Shown: one piece after another, positions 5,436 to 7,275 of the stretch | How the letters are laid out: each line of letters begins with the position of its first letter | Position numbering within the stretch: position 1 is the stretch's first letter | From: Ruminococcaceae bacterium UBA7135 | GTDB lineage: Bacteria; Bacillota; Clostridia; Oscillospirales; Ruminococcaceae | Assembly (NCBI GenBank): GCA_002492075.1 | Contig: DKXD01000082.1 | Span: 18,651 to 25,925 of the forward strand | Reading direction: 5' to 3' | Length of the DNA: 7,275 nucleotides | Notes under the pieces: generated by a model | The model's input: only the letters and a program-made list of their open reading frames with translations | What the model was told of the DNA's origin: nothing | The model's database searches: none | Program-made: the position numbers and the translations under genes

Positions 5436-7187
5436 TCAATTGCGAACGGTCTTCATACTCCCCGCGTAAAACTCCTCGGGCGGACTTTGGTGCGACTTCA
5501 TCTCGCGCTTTGTTTCATACATACGTTTGTCAGCCATATGGTACGCATCCGTTATCTGTTCAACACCGCACTCGCTGTCATAGAGAAAGAAGCCGTGCGC
5601 TATGCTCACGCGGAACCTGCTGTCGGGAGCGGAGTTGTGCAGAGTCGTCAGCTCCTCGAATATCAGCATACCCTTTTCGTAGCGGCTTTGTATATCCTCG
5701 CCGCAAATTATCACCGCAAATTCATCGCCGCCTATTCTGAAGCACTCTTCCTTGTCTTCTCCGAACGCGGCGCTTATCGTGTCGGCGGCGGCTCGTATCA
5801 TGCTGTCGCCAAGGGGGTGTCCGAGATTGTCGTTTACAAATTTCAAGTCGTTGACGTCGAACATAACTATTCCTATGGAAATGGAAGCGTCGTTGTTTTT
5901 CTCCTCTTCAAGCTCCGCGATGCGCTCCTCAAAGGCGGTTCGGTTTCCGACGCCCGTCAAGCCGTCTTGATAAGCGAGTCGGCTTATAAATTCAGCTTGA
6001 ACGCCCTTTTTGACGGCTTTTATGGTGCTTTCGAGACTGGAGCTGCCATAGCAGATAGTAAAGATGAGCATACCAATACGAACGAACATTGCGCCGTCGT
6101 TCGTGTGCCCGAAATAGTACCGCCCCATATCGACAATAGCGGCGACCGCGATACTGCACAGCCCCACCGCTCTTAATATCTGATATATTTTAGCACCTTG
6201 CTTTTTCCTCTTTTGTACAGTCGTTTTTATGACTGTATACACCAACAGCACCGACGCTATCACTATGTTGATATGCGAAAAAGTAAGCGTTTCGTGAATG
6301 TCCTTGATCTTGAGGAAATGAAGCGCCCAGCACACAATAAATCCCAGCGAACAAAGCCCGCAGATGATGGGAATGACTATCTTGTTTTTAAACCCGACCG
6401 ATGAGTTCAGATACAGCACCAGCGAGAAGGGAATAAGCATAAGCGAACAACAGGAAATGACCTGCATAAGGCGGCTGTCGTCGAAGAAGAACTCGATCAA
6501 ATGCAGCTCCGTTAGACACCATATCGCAACGAGTATCGAAAACATTCCCAGAAACAAAAGCTCATGATTTTTTTGAGTGCGCATATTTATCGGAATATCG
6601 GCGATGACCAGAAGAAGCCCCGTAAACATCAGCAGAATACAGGTGATAAACGCCACCATATTTTCCTTGAAAATATTCAGAACAACGCCGCCCGGACTTC
6701 CTATGCGAAAGCCATCGACTCCGCACCGCGCGTTCGAGTAGGCGGCGGTAAGCCGTATCTCTATTTCCTTGCCGAGCTGTTCGGGGGAGATGTCAATGCT
6801 GTTCCAGCGCGTTCCGGTTGCGTTCGTGTAGAAAATGCTCTCGCCGAATTCGGGCGCGTATACCTGTTCCCCGTTGATATAGACGCTGTAAAAGACGTTT
6901 TTAGCTCGGAAAAAGAGCGATTTAGCCGCTTCTTTATCGGTAGGCAGGGTATTGAATATGCTTATTTCCTTGTTCTCGGATACCTTATTTATCTTGCGGA
7001 GCGACTTTTCGTCCAGTTCCGTGCCGTCGGCGGTATGCCAGCCCTCCGTAAACGGAGCGGTCTTTTCGTATTCCGTATCAGCCAGCGATTGGGGCTTGGG
7101 CTTTGCCGCGACAAATATTATGACAAATAAAAAGAACAACATCATTATGCCGTATATAAGATGAAACCCGAAACGCTTTTGTTTCAT
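5436..7187 (-). CDS. Membrane diguanylate cyclase with extracytoplasmic sensor and 7-helix domain (GGDEF)
   Basis: A 583-residue protein predicted to make cyclic di-GMP from two GTP at the cytoplasmic face of the membrane. Residues 10-28 are an N-terminal hydrophobic anchor or uncleaved signal. Residues 29 to about 175 form an extracytoplasmic domain rich in beta strands (for example FYSVYINGEQVY). Seven hydrophobic segments follow, at about 178-197, 209-228, 240-260, 268-290, 305-322, 337-353 and 367-380, an arrangement like 7TMR-DISM receptors. The GGDEF domain spans about 401-560: YQDGLTGVGNR, Asp444 in MFDVNDLKFVND, an intact GGDEF at 486-490, and ADKRMYETK. The product-inhibition I-site RxxD, expected five residues before GGDEF, is absent (EDKE there). 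ATG at 7187 has AGGTGG 9 nt upstream. It appears monocistronic. The ligand cannot be inferred. Confidence 0.93.
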   Translation of the reverse strand: MKQKRFGFHLIYGIMMLFFLFVIIFVAAKPKPQSLADTEYEKTAPFTEGWHTADGTELDEKSLRKINKVSENKEISIFNTLPTDKEAAKSLFFRAKNVFYSVYINGEQVYAPEFGESIFYTNATGTRWNSIDISPEQLGKEIEIRLTAAYSNARCGVDGFRIGSPGGVVLNIFKENMVAFITCILLMFTGLLLVIADIPINMRTQKNHELLFLGMFSILVAIWCLTELHLIEFFFDDSRLMQVISCCSLMLIPFSLVLYLNSSVGFKNKIVIPIICGLCSLGFIVCWALHFLKIKDIHETLTFSHINIVIASVLLVYTVIKTTVQKRKKQGAKIYQILRAVGLCSIAVAAIVDMGRYYFGHTNDGAMFVRIGMLIFTICYGSSSLESTIKAVKKGVQAEFISRLAYQDGLTGVGNRTAFEERIAELEEEKNNDASISIGIVMFDVNDLKFVNDNLGHPLGDSMIRAAADTISAAFGEDKEECFRIGGDEFAVIICGEDIQSRYEKGMLIFEELTTLHNSAPDSRFRVSIAHGFFLYDSECGVEQITDAYHMADKRMYETKREMKSHQSPPEEFYAGSMKTVRN

Positions 7188-7223
7188 ACCGCTATACCAC
7201 CTCTGTTATTTTTATGCGATGAC

Positions 7224-7243
7224 CCGCCGCGCACATTCGGCGG
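7224..7243 (-). other. Leader hairpin of the GGDEF gene
   Basis: CCGCCG and CGGCGG form a perfect 6-bp GC-only stem with an 8-nt loop in the predicted 5' leader, about 20 nt before the ribosome site. It is too small and lacks conserved bases for a cyclic di-GMP riboswitch. It could stabilise the leader or shape ribosome access. Confidence 0.4.
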
Positions 7244-7266
7244 AATGATACTTTGGTTATCTACAT

Positions 7267-7272
7267 ATTATA
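7267..7272 (-). promoter_or_regulatory. Extended -10 (TGTTATAAT) of the GGDEF gene
   Basis: A perfect sigma-A -10 with TG-n extension lies at the right window edge, about 80 bp before the GGDEF start codon, implying a leader of about 72 nt. The matching -35 would be outside the window and cannot be checked. Confidence 0.6.
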
Positions 7273-7275
7273 ACA

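Noticed and set aside
290..7164. Many plus-strand ORFs of 60-290 codons, for example 5307-6176 and 755-1279
   Set aside because: They are antisense to clearly conserved minus-strand genes, have low-complexity or unfamiliar translations, and lack good ribosome sites. The 289-codon one starts in the intergenic structure and then runs antisense to the GGDEF gene.
353..7187. A functional operon linking the GGDEF gene, pyrG and ppk1 as a new signalling system
   Set aside because: pyrG and probably the DUF3795 gene have their own promoters, with hairpins between units; shared strand and proximity alone do not support a joint system.
7188..7260. Cyclic di-GMP riboswitch in the GGDEF leader
   Set aside because: The leader is about 72 nt and contains only one short GC hairpin. 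The conserved GEMM bases and tandem-stem layout are not present.

Overview
The window reads as chromosomal DNA from an anaerobic low-to-mid GC Firmicute. A Clostridia/Oscillospirales (Ruminococcus-like) origin is my best guess. The basis is strong AGGAGG-type ribosome sites, consensus sigma-A promoters with extended -10 (TGnTATAAT), a rubrerythrin, and a clostridial-style PPK1. This placement is inference and no taxonomic marker was searched. All six genes I accept lie on the minus strand. The many plus-strand ORFs are shadows of them.

Layout, right to left in the direction of transcription: (1) 7275-7188 holds the leader of a membrane GGDEF protein, with an extended -10 at the window edge and a small leader hairpin. 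(2) 7187-5436 encodes a 583-aa diguanylate cyclase: N-terminal anchor, extracytoplasmic domain, seven-helix membrane domain, GGDEF. (3) 5435-5170 is a structured intergenic region. It has a strong terminator-like hairpin whose U-tract is on the plus strand, an 89-bp element closed by a perfect 10-bp inverted repeat, and then a near-consensus pyrG promoter. (4) 5169-3556 is pyrG, CTP synthase. (5) 3555-3436 has a hairpin after pyrG and an extended -10 promoter very close to the next start. (6) 3435-3055 encodes a cysteine-rich DUF3795-type protein. (7) 3054-2926 holds a 99-bp segment bounded by a perfect 13-bp inverted repeat. (8) 2925-2563 encodes an unrecognised 120-aa acidic protein. (9) 2515-353 is ppk1, polyphosphate kinase. 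(10) 352-259 has a hairpin, then the start of rubrerythrin, which runs off the left edge.

Functionally this is a housekeeping and stress neighbourhood: nucleotide synthesis (PyrG), polyphosphate storage (PPK1), peroxide defence (rubrerythrin) and second-messenger signalling (GGDEF). pyrG and the GGDEF gene appear to have their own promoters. The 120-aa gene and ppk1 are 47 bp apart and probably share a transcript. I see no CRISPR array, tRNA, rRNA, transposase gene or prophage. I did not find a convincing new multi-gene system. The most unexplained material is the two inverted-repeat-bounded intergenic segments, above all 5273-5414, which could be an unannotated plus-strand RNA.
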